Shown here piece by piece: positions 1 through 6,079 of a stretch of DNA of 8,022 nt. The notes beneath the pieces were generated by a model. It was not told the DNA's origin, made no database searches, and saw only the letters and a list, made by a program, of their open reading frames with translations. Each line of letters starts with the position of its first letter. Position 1 is the stretch's first letter. The stretch comes from Microbacterium sp. (GTDB lineage: Bacteria; Actinomycetota; Actinomycetes; Actinomycetales; Microbacteriaceae): the NCBI GenBank assembly GCA_031286555.1, contig JAITUD010000298.1, positions 1-8,022 of the forward strand, in the 5' to 3' direction. Made by a program: the position numbers and the translations under genes.

Positions 1-1170
1 CTCGTGCGGCTGGAGCGCAACTTCCGCTCCACGCAGCCGATCCTCGACCTCGCGAACGAGGTGCGCCCCGGCGAGCTCGGGCTGCGGCTGCGGGCGGACC
101 GACCGGATGCCGGCATCCGGCCCTCCCTCGTCGTGTGCCGCAACGCCGACGACGAGGCGCGCACCGTCGCCGACCGGATCCTCGAGGCGCACGTCGACGG
201 CCTGCCGCTGCGCGAGCAGGCGGTGCTGATGCGCACCGGATCGCACAGTGCGCTGCTCGAGGTCGAGCTGAAGGTGCGGAACATCCCGTTCCACAAGTTC
301 GGCGGCATCGGCTACCTCGAGACCGCGCATGTGCGCGATCTGCTCGCCGGGTTCCGGGTGGTGCTCAACCCCGCGGACGAGGTGTCCTGGTACCGGCTGC
401 TGACCCGGCACCGCGCGATCGGCAAGTCCTCTGCGCGGGGTCTCGCGGCGCTCCTCGCCGACGGGGGCATGGAGCGGGCGTCGGATGCTGTCGCCGCCGC
501 GCCCGCGAAAGCGCGCACCGGGCTCGCATCGACGCTCTCCCAGCTGGGCGCAGTGGATGCCACGACGACGGTGCCCGAACTGGTCGAGGCGTGCCGGAGT
601 GCGGTCGAACCGCTGCTCCGCGCGCACTATCCGGACTGGCAGCGCCGTGTCACCGACGTCGACGGCATCGCCGAGACCGCCGCCCGGCAGTCCGATCTGC
701 GCACCTTCGTCAGCGAGCAGGCCATCGACCCGGTCGACGTCTCGGGCGACTGGGCCAAGAAGCCGCACCTCGACGAGGACTGGGTGACGCTGTCGACGAT
801 CCACTCGGCCAAGGGGCTCGAGTTCAGTGCCGTGCACGTGATCCGCGCGACCGACGGCGCGATGCCCTCAGACATGGCGCTGTCGTCACCGGCGGGACTC
901 GTCGAGGAGCAGCGGCTGTTCTACGTGGGCCTCACCCGTGCCTGTGACACCCTCGACGTGTACGCGCCGGCGCGGCTGCCCACGCATCCGACCTCGTTCC
1001 TCGCCAAGCACGTGATCGCCAAGCCGAGCCGGTTCCTCACGGCCGAGGCGCGGGCGCTGATGGACGCCGTCGACACGGCGACCGGCGAGGTCCAGGGCGG
1101 CGAGCCGGCCCTCTCAGCGGTCCCTGCCGCCCGCGTGCGGCTGGACGAGTTCGACGATCTGTTCGCCTGA
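1..1170 (+). CDS. UvrD/Rep-type superfamily 1A DNA helicase, C-terminal part (5' end outside the window)
   Basis: The reading frame is open from base 1, so the N-terminus with the Walker A and B motifs lies outside the window; 389 codons are visible. Superfamily 1A motifs are clear: motif IV LERNFRST (bases 10-33), motif V TIHSAKGLEF (796-825) and motif VI EEQRLFYVGLTRA (904-942), which carries the arginine finger. The region between motifs IV and V holds a reduced 2B-like subdomain with the GIGYLETAHVRDLLAGFRVV segment (its first half near base 307). By family knowledge the enzyme is an ATP-driven 3'-5' DNA translocase or helicase acting in repair or replication-conflict clearance. About 75 residues follow motif VI and end in an acidic DEFDDLFA tail. 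I see neither a PcrA/UvrD-type Tudor domain nor the HRDC domain of mycobacterial UvrD2, so I give no gene symbol. The gene converges on the putative small gene on the minus strand. Confidence 0.93.
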   Translation, partial: LVRLERNFRSTQPILDLANEVRPGELGLRLRADRPDAGIRPSLVVCRNADDEARTVADRILEAHVDGLPLREQAVLMRTGSHSALLEVELKVRNIPFHKFGGIGYLETAHVRDLLAGFRVVLNPADEVSWYRLLTRHRAIGKSSARGLAALLADGGMERASDAVAAAPAKARTGLASTLSQLGAVDATTTVPELVEACRSAVEPLLRAHYPDWQRRVTDVDGIAETAARQSDLRTFVSEQAIDPVDVSGDWAKKPHLDEDWVTLSTIHSAKGLEFSAVHVIRATDGAMPSDMALSSPAGLVEEQRLFYVGLTRACDTLDVYAPARLPTHPTSFLAKHVIAKPSRFLTAEARALMDAVDTATGEVQGGEPALSAVPAARVRLDEFDDLFA

Positions 1171-1269
1171 ACGGATGCCGTCGGGGAGGGCCGCGGAGGC
1201 GGCGACATCCCCCCGCAGCGCCGCCTCCACGAGATGGGTGATGTCGATCGAGACGATGCGCTCGCTCAT
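1114..1269 (-). CDS. Putative 51-aa protein, third gene of the padR operon
   Basis: This short frame begins MSERIVSIDITHLVEAALRG and reads 51 codons to a TGA. Its ATG (1269-1267) overlaps the TGA of the HAAS gene (1268-1266) in an ATGA quartet, the same junction found between padR and the HAAS gene. No strong Shine-Dalgarno sequence precedes it, so it would depend on translational coupling. About 88% of its third codon positions are G or C, and about 91% in the part not shared with the helicase gene, as in the real genes around it. The last 57 bases overlap the helicase 3' end on the other strand. Residues about 8-27 could form one amphipathic helix; there is no membrane segment or cysteine. 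I recognise no family. The main doubt is its size and the inverted repeat at 1195-1228 inside it. Confidence 0.5.
   Translation of the reverse strand: MSERIVSIDITHLVEAALRGDVAASAALPDGIRSGEQIVELVQPHAGGRDR
1195..1228 (+). terminator. 10-bp inverted repeat, possible terminator of the helicase gene
   Basis: GGAGGCGGCG (1195-1204) and CGCCGCCTCC (1219-1228) are perfect reverse complements around a 14-nt loop, starting 25 bases after the helicase stop codon. It is well placed to end rightward transcription, but no T-run follows. It also lies inside the putative 51-aa gene on the minus strand, where the arms encode alanine-rich sequence, so it could be a codon-composition by-product. Confidence 0.35.
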
Positions 1270-2294
1270 GGCGCCGGCGTCTCGGGAACGGTGGTCGGCA
1301 ACGGCGTGGGTTCCGCCGTGGGAGTCGGTTCCGGTGACTCCTGGCGTTGCGGCGCCCGCACGAACGGGGGCGTGGGCGCCTGCGCCCTCGAGCCGTCGGC
1401 CTCGCCGGTGCTGTCGTCGAGGGGCGCGACCTGCAGCGGGTAGATGTTCCACAGCGGCTTGCCCGAGAGATCCCGCTCCGGCACGGTGTAGGTGCCGTCG
1501 CCCTGATCGTCCCACCCGTTCTGGACATCGCGACTCTGCTTGCCGTACAGGTTCAGGGGAGTGCCCTTGCCGGTGTAGATCTGCGCGCCGTCGATGAGCA
1601 TGCCGTCCCGGTCGTACACGAACAGGTTCCCCACCTGCGCGCCGTCCAGGAGCAGGCCGTCCGGCGGCAGATACGACATGTCGTCATAGGCGTTGAACGA
1701 GGTCGCGCGGTTGCTGATCTCGGAGATCGTCCATGGGATCAGCAGCACGGCGGCGATCGTCGCGACCGTCGCGATGTGGCGCAGCGGGTTCTTCGGCAGC
1801 CACTGTCCGCGGCCCCACTGCACGCTCACCAGCACGGCGACGATCACGCCGATCCACGCCACCGTGTTGCGCGGCCAGATGTCCCAGCCGAGCGAGAGTC
1901 CTACGAAGGCGTAGAGGATCCAGCCGCGGGACACCCACCACACCGGGCGCAGCGCGCCGAGCAGATGGAGCAGCCACGCTCCGAAGGCGGACGAGCGGAT
2001 ACGGGCCGGCAGGTGCCCGATCCACCCGCTGAGACGAGCGTGCCAGGGGAGTGCCGCCGCCGCGGCATCCGTCCGTTCCGGCAGCCCGGCTGCCGCCCGC
2101 AGCTCGCGCGCGTATTCGACCGGATCTCCCAGTTCGATGTCGCCGCCGCTGTCGGCTGCCTGATCGGTGAGGTCGCCGACCAGCCCGCCGGCCAGATCCT
2201 CGATGTCGTCCTCGGGCAGATCGGCGAGCTCGTCGCGGACGGCTGCGGCGAAGGCGCGGATGCGCTCCGCCGGCGAAGTCGTGAGATCGTTCAT
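1266..2294 (-). CDS. HAAS-type membrane protein co-encoded with PadR
   Basis: This 342-aa protein has three parts. Residues about 8-72 resemble the HAAS (DUF1700-like) helical domain, with LADLPEDDIEDLAGGLVGDL and LGDPVEYARELRAAAGLP. Residues about 104-190 hold roughly four membrane segments. The rest is probably extracytoplasmic, with two similar motifs, LLLDGAQV (near 215) and MLIDGAQI (near 232), then a Pro/Thr/Glu-rich tail from about residue 305. HAAS domains are commonly encoded next to PadR regulators and are thought to sense or relay signals at the membrane, so an envelope-stress or ligand-sensing role is an inference. The start is supported by AGGAG (2302-2306) with 7-base spacing, and by the ATGA overlap with padR (2291-2294). 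Its own stop overlaps the start of the putative 51-aa gene. The extracytoplasmic function is unknown. Confidence 0.85.
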   Translation of the reverse strand: MNDLTTSPAERIRAFAAAVRDELADLPEDDIEDLAGGLVGDLTDQAADSGGDIELGDPVEYARELRAAAGLPERTDAAAAALPWHARLSGWIGHLPARIRSSAFGAWLLHLLGALRPVWWVSRGWILYAFVGLSLGWDIWPRNTVAWIGVIVAVLVSVQWGRGQWLPKNPLRHIATVATIAAVLLIPWTISEISNRATSFNAYDDMSYLPPDGLLLDGAQVGNLFVYDRDGMLIDGAQIYTGKGTPLNLYGKQSRDVQNGWDDQGDGTYTVPERDLSGKPLWNIYPLQVAPLDDSTGEADGSRAQAPTPPFVRAPQRQESPEPTPTAEPTPLPTTVPETPAP

Positions 2295-2668
2295 CGCTGC
2301 GCTCCTGCTTCGGGTCGGGGCCGGAAGATGGCCGTGTCCTGCGTCTTGGCGTGCGGATGCAGCAGCCCCGACATCGCCACCGCGAACTGCACCCAGGTGT
2401 CGGTCTGCTCCTCGAGCATCCGCTTGCCCTGCGGGTTGATCGCGTAGTACTTGCGGTGCGGACCGCCCTCCGAGGGGACGACGTAGCTCGACAGCGCACC
2501 GCCCGAGTACAGCCGCCGCAGCGTGCCGTACACGGAGGCATCGCCCACGTCGCCGATGCCTGCGTCCCGCAGGCGGCGCACGATGTCGTAGCCGTATCCG
2601 TCCTCGTCGCGCACGACGGCGAGGACGGCGAGATCGAGCACGCCCTTCAACAGCTGCGTCGTATCCAT
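2291..2668 (-). CDS. PadR-family transcriptional regulator
   Basis: This 125-aa winged-helix protein has the PadR hallmarks: an N-terminal helix LLKGVLDLAVLAVV, GYGYDIVRRL (from residue 24), the recognition-helix region ASVYGTLRRL and the wing GPHRKYYAINPQG. The C-terminal dimerisation helix is short, which points to the small PadR subfamily. PadR proteins usually repress their own operon by binding an inverted repeat at the promoter. An upstream in-frame ATG at 2743 would add 25 residues that do not look PadR-like, with cysteine and glycine-rich sequence. The start at 2668 has a strong AAGGAGG four bases upstream and puts the family's typical N-terminus at residue 1, so I chose it. The 3' end overlaps the HAAS gene by ATGA, so the two proteins are probably made together. 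Confidence 0.93.
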   Translation of the reverse strand: MDTTQLLKGVLDLAVLAVVRDEDGYGYDIVRRLRDAGIGDVGDASVYGTLRRLYSGGALSSYVVPSEGGPHRKYYAINPQGKRMLEEQTDTWVQFAVAMSGLLHPHAKTQDTAIFRPRPEAGAQR

Positions 2669-2672
2669 CGAG

Positions 2673-2679
2673 CCTCCTT
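2673..2679 (-). promoter_or_regulatory. Ribosome binding site of padR
   Basis: On the minus strand AAGGAGG lies four bases before the ATG at 2668. It is the best Shine-Dalgarno match in the window. It decides the padR start against the longer frame from 2743. Confidence 0.85.
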
Positions 2680-2681
2680 CG

Positions 2682-2695
2682 GCACCGAACGGTGC
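2682..2695 (-). promoter_or_regulatory. Palindrome in the padR leader, operator or mRNA hairpin
   Basis: GCACCGAACGGTGC is symmetric except for its central two bases and ends three bases upstream of the AAGGAGG. In RNA it would form a five-pair stem with a four-base loop right next to the ribosome binding site. It could be a second regulator site or a translational control hairpin. No direct evidence separates these. Confidence 0.35.
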
Positions 2696-2707
2696 GTTGG
2701 TTGGCAC

Positions 2708-2751
2708 ACTACCACGCGATGCACAGTAGTACGGGAAAGACAACGTGTCCG
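2708..2751 (-). promoter_or_regulatory. Candidate padR operon promoter with overlapping inverted repeat
   Basis: Reading on the minus strand, CGGACA (2751-2746) resembles a -35 box (matches GACA of TTGACA). A 17-base spacer leads to TACTGT (2728-2723), which fits the actinobacterial -10 pattern TANNNT. Transcription would start near 2716, leaving a leader of about 48 bases. An inverted repeat, ACTAC (2708-2712) and GTAGT (2726-2730) with a 13-base gap, covers the -10 box and the predicted start. That is where an autorepressing PadR dimer would be expected to bind. Confidence 0.4.
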
Positions 2752-2754
2752 TCT

Positions 2755-2781
2755 GCGGGCGGGTCGAAGCGGGCCGCCCGC
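2755..2781 (-). terminator. GC-rich hairpin after the 373-aa membrane protein gene
   Basis: GCGGGCGG (2755-2762) and CCGCCCGC (2774-2781) are perfect reverse complements around 11 bases, beginning one base after the stop codon at 2783-2785. The position suggests a terminator that separates the two-gene unit from the padR operon. No clear U-tract follows at once (the next T-rich bases come after about 12 nt), so it may be a U-less hairpin. Confidence 0.45.
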
Positions 2782-2782
2782 G

Positions 2783-3904
2783 TCAGCGGAACAGGAAGAA
2801 GTCGAAGAACCGCGGCAGGATCCACAGCATGGCGATCAGCGCGAAGGCGATGATCGCCACCCAGTTCACGCTGCGGCGCAGCCGGCGTCCCTGCGGGGCG
2901 ACACCGGGCGGGGGAGCCAGCATCCCGACCGGGGGAGCGAACGGCAGAGCGGATGCCGGGCCCGCGGCAGCCGGCGCAGCAGCAGGAGCAGTGGCCGGCG
3001 CAGCGGCGGGCAGGTTGTCGTCCCGCCAGCGCGCCCACTGGTCGAACTTCGTCAGCAGCGCGCCCACGGTGCCGAACAGCCATGCCCAGGTCGCCGGGTC
3101 GAGGGTCGACGCCGGGCGCTGCATGTACAGGAACATCCAGTCGTCGACGATCTCCACGTCGAGCTGCGCGGCGTGGTCGATGAAGCGCGCCATGATGTCG
3201 GGCGTGAACAGGTAGAGCGCGTCGCGCTCGTACCCCTCCGGGCAGTACAGGGTGAAGTACCGGTCGAAGTCGCCCTCCAGCGACAGCCGCTGGTCCTTCG
3301 AGAAGGATGCCGGCAGGTTGCTGCCCAGGGTGTTGTTGCCGAGCGCGTCCAGCACGATGTTCGGCAGCGGCACGTCGAGCTTGACGGCGATGTAGCCCCA
3401 GTGATGCGTGGTGGAGTTCTTGCCGGAGCCGGTCGTGTACTCGTAGTTGCCGAACTCCACGAACCGCGGCTGACGCCCCCGGAGGGCGAGCTCGGCATGG
3501 CGGTCGCGGCCGAGCTGGAAGATCATCCCGGGCAGTTCGGGCTCGTCGATGCGTCCGACGAACTCCATCCCGTTCGCGGCCGCGAACCGGGCCAGGCGGT
3601 AGGCGCGGATGCGCCCGTTGCGGAAGCTCACGATCAGCACCACGACCACCACGACGAAGACGACGCCGATCAGCACGAAGGGCAGCGCGCCGGCGAAGCC
3701 GAAACCGATCCCGTTCGTGACCATCGGCACGAACACCAGCGGCACGACGGTGACGGCGAGCAGCGCGAACACGACGATCACGATGATGGTCGACGCGGTG
3801 GCGCCGACGCTCCGGTGCGAGCGCTGCTCCCGTCCGAAGGCGCGCACGGCCTGCGGGTCGACGGCGTCGGTCAGCGGACGCGCGTCGAACGTGGCGCCGG
3901 TCAC
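2783..3904 (-). CDS. Uncharacterised 373-aa protein with three membrane segments
   Basis: I do not recognise a family with confidence. The N-terminus holds two strong membrane helices (about residues 36-60 and 70-94), the second including seven consecutive valine-rich positions. A soluble domain of about 200 residues follows (about 97-295), with aromatic motifs such as FVEFGNYEYTTGSGKNSTTH and GDFDRYFTLYCPEGYERDAL. Next comes an Ala/Pro-rich linker (about 297-338), then a last membrane helix ending FFDFFLFR at the C-terminus. Topology inference: the soluble domain and linker lie on one face of the membrane between helices 2 and 3. The GTG start (3904-3902) overlaps the stop of the upstream gene in a GTGA quartet, with AGGGTGA a few bases upstream. 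A far longer open frame upstream is only a shadow of the preceding gene. The two proteins are probably co-translated and work together. Confidence 0.85.
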   Translation of the reverse strand: MTGATFDARPLTDAVDPQAVRAFGREQRSHRSVGATASTIIVIVVFALLAVTVVPLVFVPMVTNGIGFGFAGALPFVLIGVVFVVVVVVLIVSFRNGRIRAYRLARFAAANGMEFVGRIDEPELPGMIFQLGRDRHAELALRGRQPRFVEFGNYEYTTGSGKNSTTHHWGYIAVKLDVPLPNIVLDALGNNTLGSNLPASFSKDQRLSLEGDFDRYFTLYCPEGYERDALYLFTPDIMARFIDHAAQLDVEIVDDWMFLYMQRPASTLDPATWAWLFGTVGALLTKFDQWARWRDDNLPAAAPATAPAAAPAAAGPASALPFAPPVGMLAPPPGVAPQGRRLRRSVNWVAIIAFALIAMLWILPRFFDFFLFR

Positions 3905-4833
3905 TCGTTCACCCTGTCGCCGTCCCAGGTGAGGTCGGCGTCCTCGGCGATCGCGAAGGCCTCGAGGGCCGGATCGGCGACGAGCGCGTCGATCAGCTCC
4001 GTCGGCCCGGCGACGACGGTGGAGTCGAAGTCGATCTCGCTCACCATCACCCAGGACCGGTCCTCCGGCCACAGCAGGTTCGGATGCTGCGCCTCGCCGC
4101 CCTCGCCCCAGGGAGCGCTCGCGCCCCAGCCGGGATCGGTGAAGATCGAGGCGCCGGCGGTGAAGGTCACATACTCGCGGCCGGGCAGCTCCAGCCGCGG
4201 CGACTTCGAGATCTCGTCGGAGAGGATGCCCGGCTGCCAGGTCGGCTTGCGGAACGGGTTGTTGAACGCGTCGTGGATGCTCTGCTGCAGCATCCTCTCG
4301 TTCGCCGGGTCGGCGCCGAGCTGGAAGTAGGCGCTCGACGCAGCCTGACCGAAGAAGCCGACCAGGCCGCCCCAGCCGTCCCAGATCGCCGCGACACCGG
4401 CATCCGGGGTCGCGGTGTGCGCGGCGAGGTGCCGCGCGATCGCGGCGAACAGCGCGGGATCGATCACACCCTCGTCGGGCGAGGTGAACTCGCGCCCGTC
4501 GGGCGCGATCCGCACGTTCCAGTCGCCCTCGGGAGGCGTCTGCACGAGACGCTGCCACTGCGCGAGCGGATGCAGCGTCGAGCCGAAGGTCGCTGCGGTC
4601 TCGGCCCAGGTGGCGGGCTCGTCGACGAAACGGGCGATCAGATCCTCCTGCCCGGCATCCGACATCCGATCCCACTCGTCGACGGTGGGAACCGCGCGAT
4701 CGGGCAGCGACCGCACCTGCGCCGGATGCAGGATGCGGGCGTAGGCGGGGAAGCCGTGCGGCACGACGCCGAGGTCCTCATCGAGCAGAGGGCGCAGCCA
4801 GTCGCCGATCGTGGGGTCGCCGGTCCATTCCAT
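3901..4833 (-). CDS. Uncharacterised soluble 310-aa actinobacterial protein
   Basis: The protein has no signal peptide or membrane segment, so it is probably cytoplasmic. It starts MEWTGDPTIGDWLRPLLDED and is rich in tryptophan. Recognisable stretches are VPHGFPAYARILHPAQ (from about residue 23), AIWDGWGGLVGFFGQ in the middle, and a C-terminal block SWVMVSEIDFDSTVVAGPTE followed by LIDALVADPALEAFAI. I recall similar proteins as conserved hypotheticals in actinobacteria but cannot name a domain or a reaction. It is the first gene of a two-gene unit with the 373-aa membrane protein (GTGA overlap at 3901-3904), so a partner role at the membrane is inferred. The ATG at 4833 has no Shine-Dalgarno sequence, but a TANNNT box is placed exactly as for leaderless transcription. 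It is divergent from the glycosyltransferase gene. Confidence 0.88.
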   Translation of the reverse strand: MEWTGDPTIGDWLRPLLDEDLGVVPHGFPAYARILHPAQVRSLPDRAVPTVDEWDRMSDAGQEDLIARFVDEPATWAETAATFGSTLHPLAQWQRLVQTPPEGDWNVRIAPDGREFTSPDEGVIDPALFAAIARHLAAHTATPDAGVAAIWDGWGGLVGFFGQAASSAYFQLGADPANERMLQQSIHDAFNNPFRKPTWQPGILSDEISKSPRLELPGREYVTFTAGASIFTDPGWGASAPWGEGGEAQHPNLLWPEDRSWVMVSEIDFDSTVVAGPTELIDALVADPALEAFAIAEDADLTWDGDRVNE

Positions 4834-4839
4834 GCGTCC

Positions 4840-4845
4840 ACGGTA
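4840..4845 (-). promoter_or_regulatory. Candidate leaderless -10 box for the 310-aa gene
   Basis: On the minus strand TACCGT, matching TANNNT, is followed by exactly six bases and then the ATG at 4833. If transcription starts at the A of the ATG, the hexamer sits at -12 to -7. This is the spacing typical of leaderless actinobacterial genes and agrees with the missing ribosome binding site. No good -35 box is seen. Confidence 0.45.
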
Positions 4846-4885
4846 CCCGGGGCGCCTCCGGACACCCGCTGTTCACCCGGGCGAC

Positions 4886-6079
4886 ATGTCGGTGACGCAC
4901 GATCGGCGGATGGCCGCACCGCTCGTGACCGTGATCCTGCCCGCGAAGGATGCCGCGGAGTACATCGGCACGACCCTGGAGACCCTCACACGGCAGTTCG
5001 ACGATCCCTCGGCGCTGAAGCTGGTGGCGATCGACGACGGGTCGACGGATGCCACGGGCGATCTCATGCGGCAGTACGCGGCGCGGTTCGACCGGGCCGA
5101 GATCGTGGTCAACCCGCATCCGCGGGGGCTGGCGACAGCCCGCAACCAGGGGCTCGCGCATGTCGAAGGCGACGCGTTCTGCTTCCTCGACGGCGACGAC
5201 TGGATGCAGCCGCGCCGGCTCGACGTGCTGGTGCGGGCGCTGCGCGAGCTGCGCTGCGACTTCCTGCGCACCGACCACGTCACCGTGAAGAGGGGGGAGC
5301 GCCGGCTGGTGCGCGCGCCGTTCACGCACCGCGGAGCGGTGTCCGATCCGCGCACCGCGATCCTGCCCGCCGATGACCGCACCATGGTCGACTACCCGTA
5401 CGCCTGGGCGGGTCTGCTGCACCGGAGGGTGCTCGACGACGGGCTGGCGGGCTTCAGCGACGGGCTGTTCACCGCCGAGGACCGGCCGTGGATCTGGCGG
5501 CTGCACCTGCAGGCGTCGTCGTTCGCCGTGGTCGACGCGCCGCACCTGCTGTACCGGCGCGGGGTGACGGACTCGCTGTCGAAGACGCTCGACGGCCGGC
5601 AACTGGACTTCGGCCGCGCCCTCGGAGAGGTGCTCGACCTGGTGTCGGGAGACCGGGATGCCTCGCGGCTGATGCCGAAGGCCGTGTCGACCGTGCTCGC
5701 GCTGAGCGCGCACCACCTCGTGCGCGCCCGCCGGATGCAGCCCGCCGTGCGACGGGAGCTGCGCTCCGGCATCCGAGATCTGCTCACCCGGCTGCCGGCC
5801 GACGCGACGGCCGTGGCGATCGCGCAGCTCGACGGGCCGCGCCGTCGCGTGCTCGCCCGCACCCTGCGCGAGGCCGCTCGCAGCGGCGCACCGGTGGATG
5901 GCGCCACGGCGCACGCGCCGTCGACGGTGGCCTCTTCGCCGAGCCCGGAAGCCCCCTCTCCGGCGGCACTGTCACAGCTCCGGTCTCACTCGCTGCGGGT
6001 GTCCGGGAATCCCGACGCACAACGGGTGAGACCGGAACCGCCGAAACGCTCGCTCCGGTCGCAGGGAGCAGGACGATGA
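4886..6079 (+). CDS. GT2-family (GT-A) glycosyltransferase
   Basis: This 397-aa protein carries the GT-A signature: the N-terminal strand VTVILPAKDAAEYI (from about residue 14), DDGSTD (50-55), the nucleotide/metal motif FLDGDDW (DxD at 102 and 104) and AEDRPWIWRL (E198, D199) as the likely catalytic-base region. By family knowledge it transfers a sugar from a nucleotide donor to a surface-glycan acceptor; donor and acceptor cannot be read from sequence. No membrane helix is seen. From about residue 335 the chain becomes low-complexity (Ala/Ser/Pro), then a basic tail encoded by a palindromic repeat (5979-6036), so the last 60 or so residues may not be functional. Start: 4886 gives MSVTHDRRM and clears the divergent gene; ATG 4910 is an alternative, and neither has a good ribosome binding site. 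The stop overlaps the next start (ATGA, 6076-6079). Confidence 0.88.
   Translation: MSVTHDRRMAAPLVTVILPAKDAAEYIGTTLETLTRQFDDPSALKLVAIDDGSTDATGDLMRQYAARFDRAEIVVNPHPRGLATARNQGLAHVEGDAFCFLDGDDWMQPRRLDVLVRALRELRCDFLRTDHVTVKRGERRLVRAPFTHRGAVSDPRTAILPADDRTMVDYPYAWAGLLHRRVLDDGLAGFSDGLFTAEDRPWIWRLHLQASSFAVVDAPHLLYRRGVTDSLSKTLDGRQLDFGRALGEVLDLVSGDRDASRLMPKAVSTVLALSAHHLVRARRMQPAVRRELRSGIRDLLTRLPADATAVAIAQLDGPRRRVLARTLREAARSGAPVDGATAHAPSTVASSPSPEAPSPAALSQLRSHSLRVSGNPDAQRVRPEPPKRSLRSQGAGR
5975..6000 (+). repeat. Left copy of a 26-bp inverted repeat flanking the POLYST-like gene
   Basis: CAGCTCCGGTCTCACTC (5975-5991), two variable bases, then TGCGGGT (5994-6000). The reverse complement occurs at 7539-7564 with 24 of 26 bases identical. 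This copy lies inside the 3' coding end of the GT2 gene. Confidence 0.85.
5979..6036. repeat. Long imperfect palindrome (REP-like) in the GT2 3' end
   Basis: TCCGGTCTCAC (5979-5989) and GTGAGACCGGA (6026-6036) are perfect 11-base reverse complements. The 36 bases between them continue a weaker symmetry and contain a near-central palindrome CGGGAATCCCG (6004-6014). A further inverted pair, GACCGGA (6030-6036) with TCCGGTC (6054-6060), extends the structure almost to the next gene. The whole block is translated as the GT2 tail. It resembles REP-type repeats known in other bacteria, but membership of a family is unproven. Confidence 0.7.

Noticed and set aside
2669..2743. Longer padR start at 2743 adding 25 residues
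   Set aside because: The added residues do not resemble PadR proteins, and the AAGGAGG directly before ATG 2668 decides the shorter form.
2351..4330. A 659-codon open frame on the plus strand opposite the two uncharacterised genes
   Set aside because: Its composition is dominated by Arg, His, Asp, Gln and Val, as expected for an antisense shadow in GC-rich DNA. The minus-strand genes have sensible domains and junctions.
4834..4885. Shared divergent promoter for the GT2 gene
   Set aside because: Only 52 bases separate the two starts, and no TANNNT box with reasonable spacing is found on the plus strand. The GT2 promoter may lie within the neighbouring gene.
5488..6075. Upstream extension of the POLYST-like frame through the GT2 gene
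   Set aside because: It is an arginine- and alanine-rich shadow of the GT2 gene. The real start at 6076 has a ribosome binding site and an ATGA overlap.
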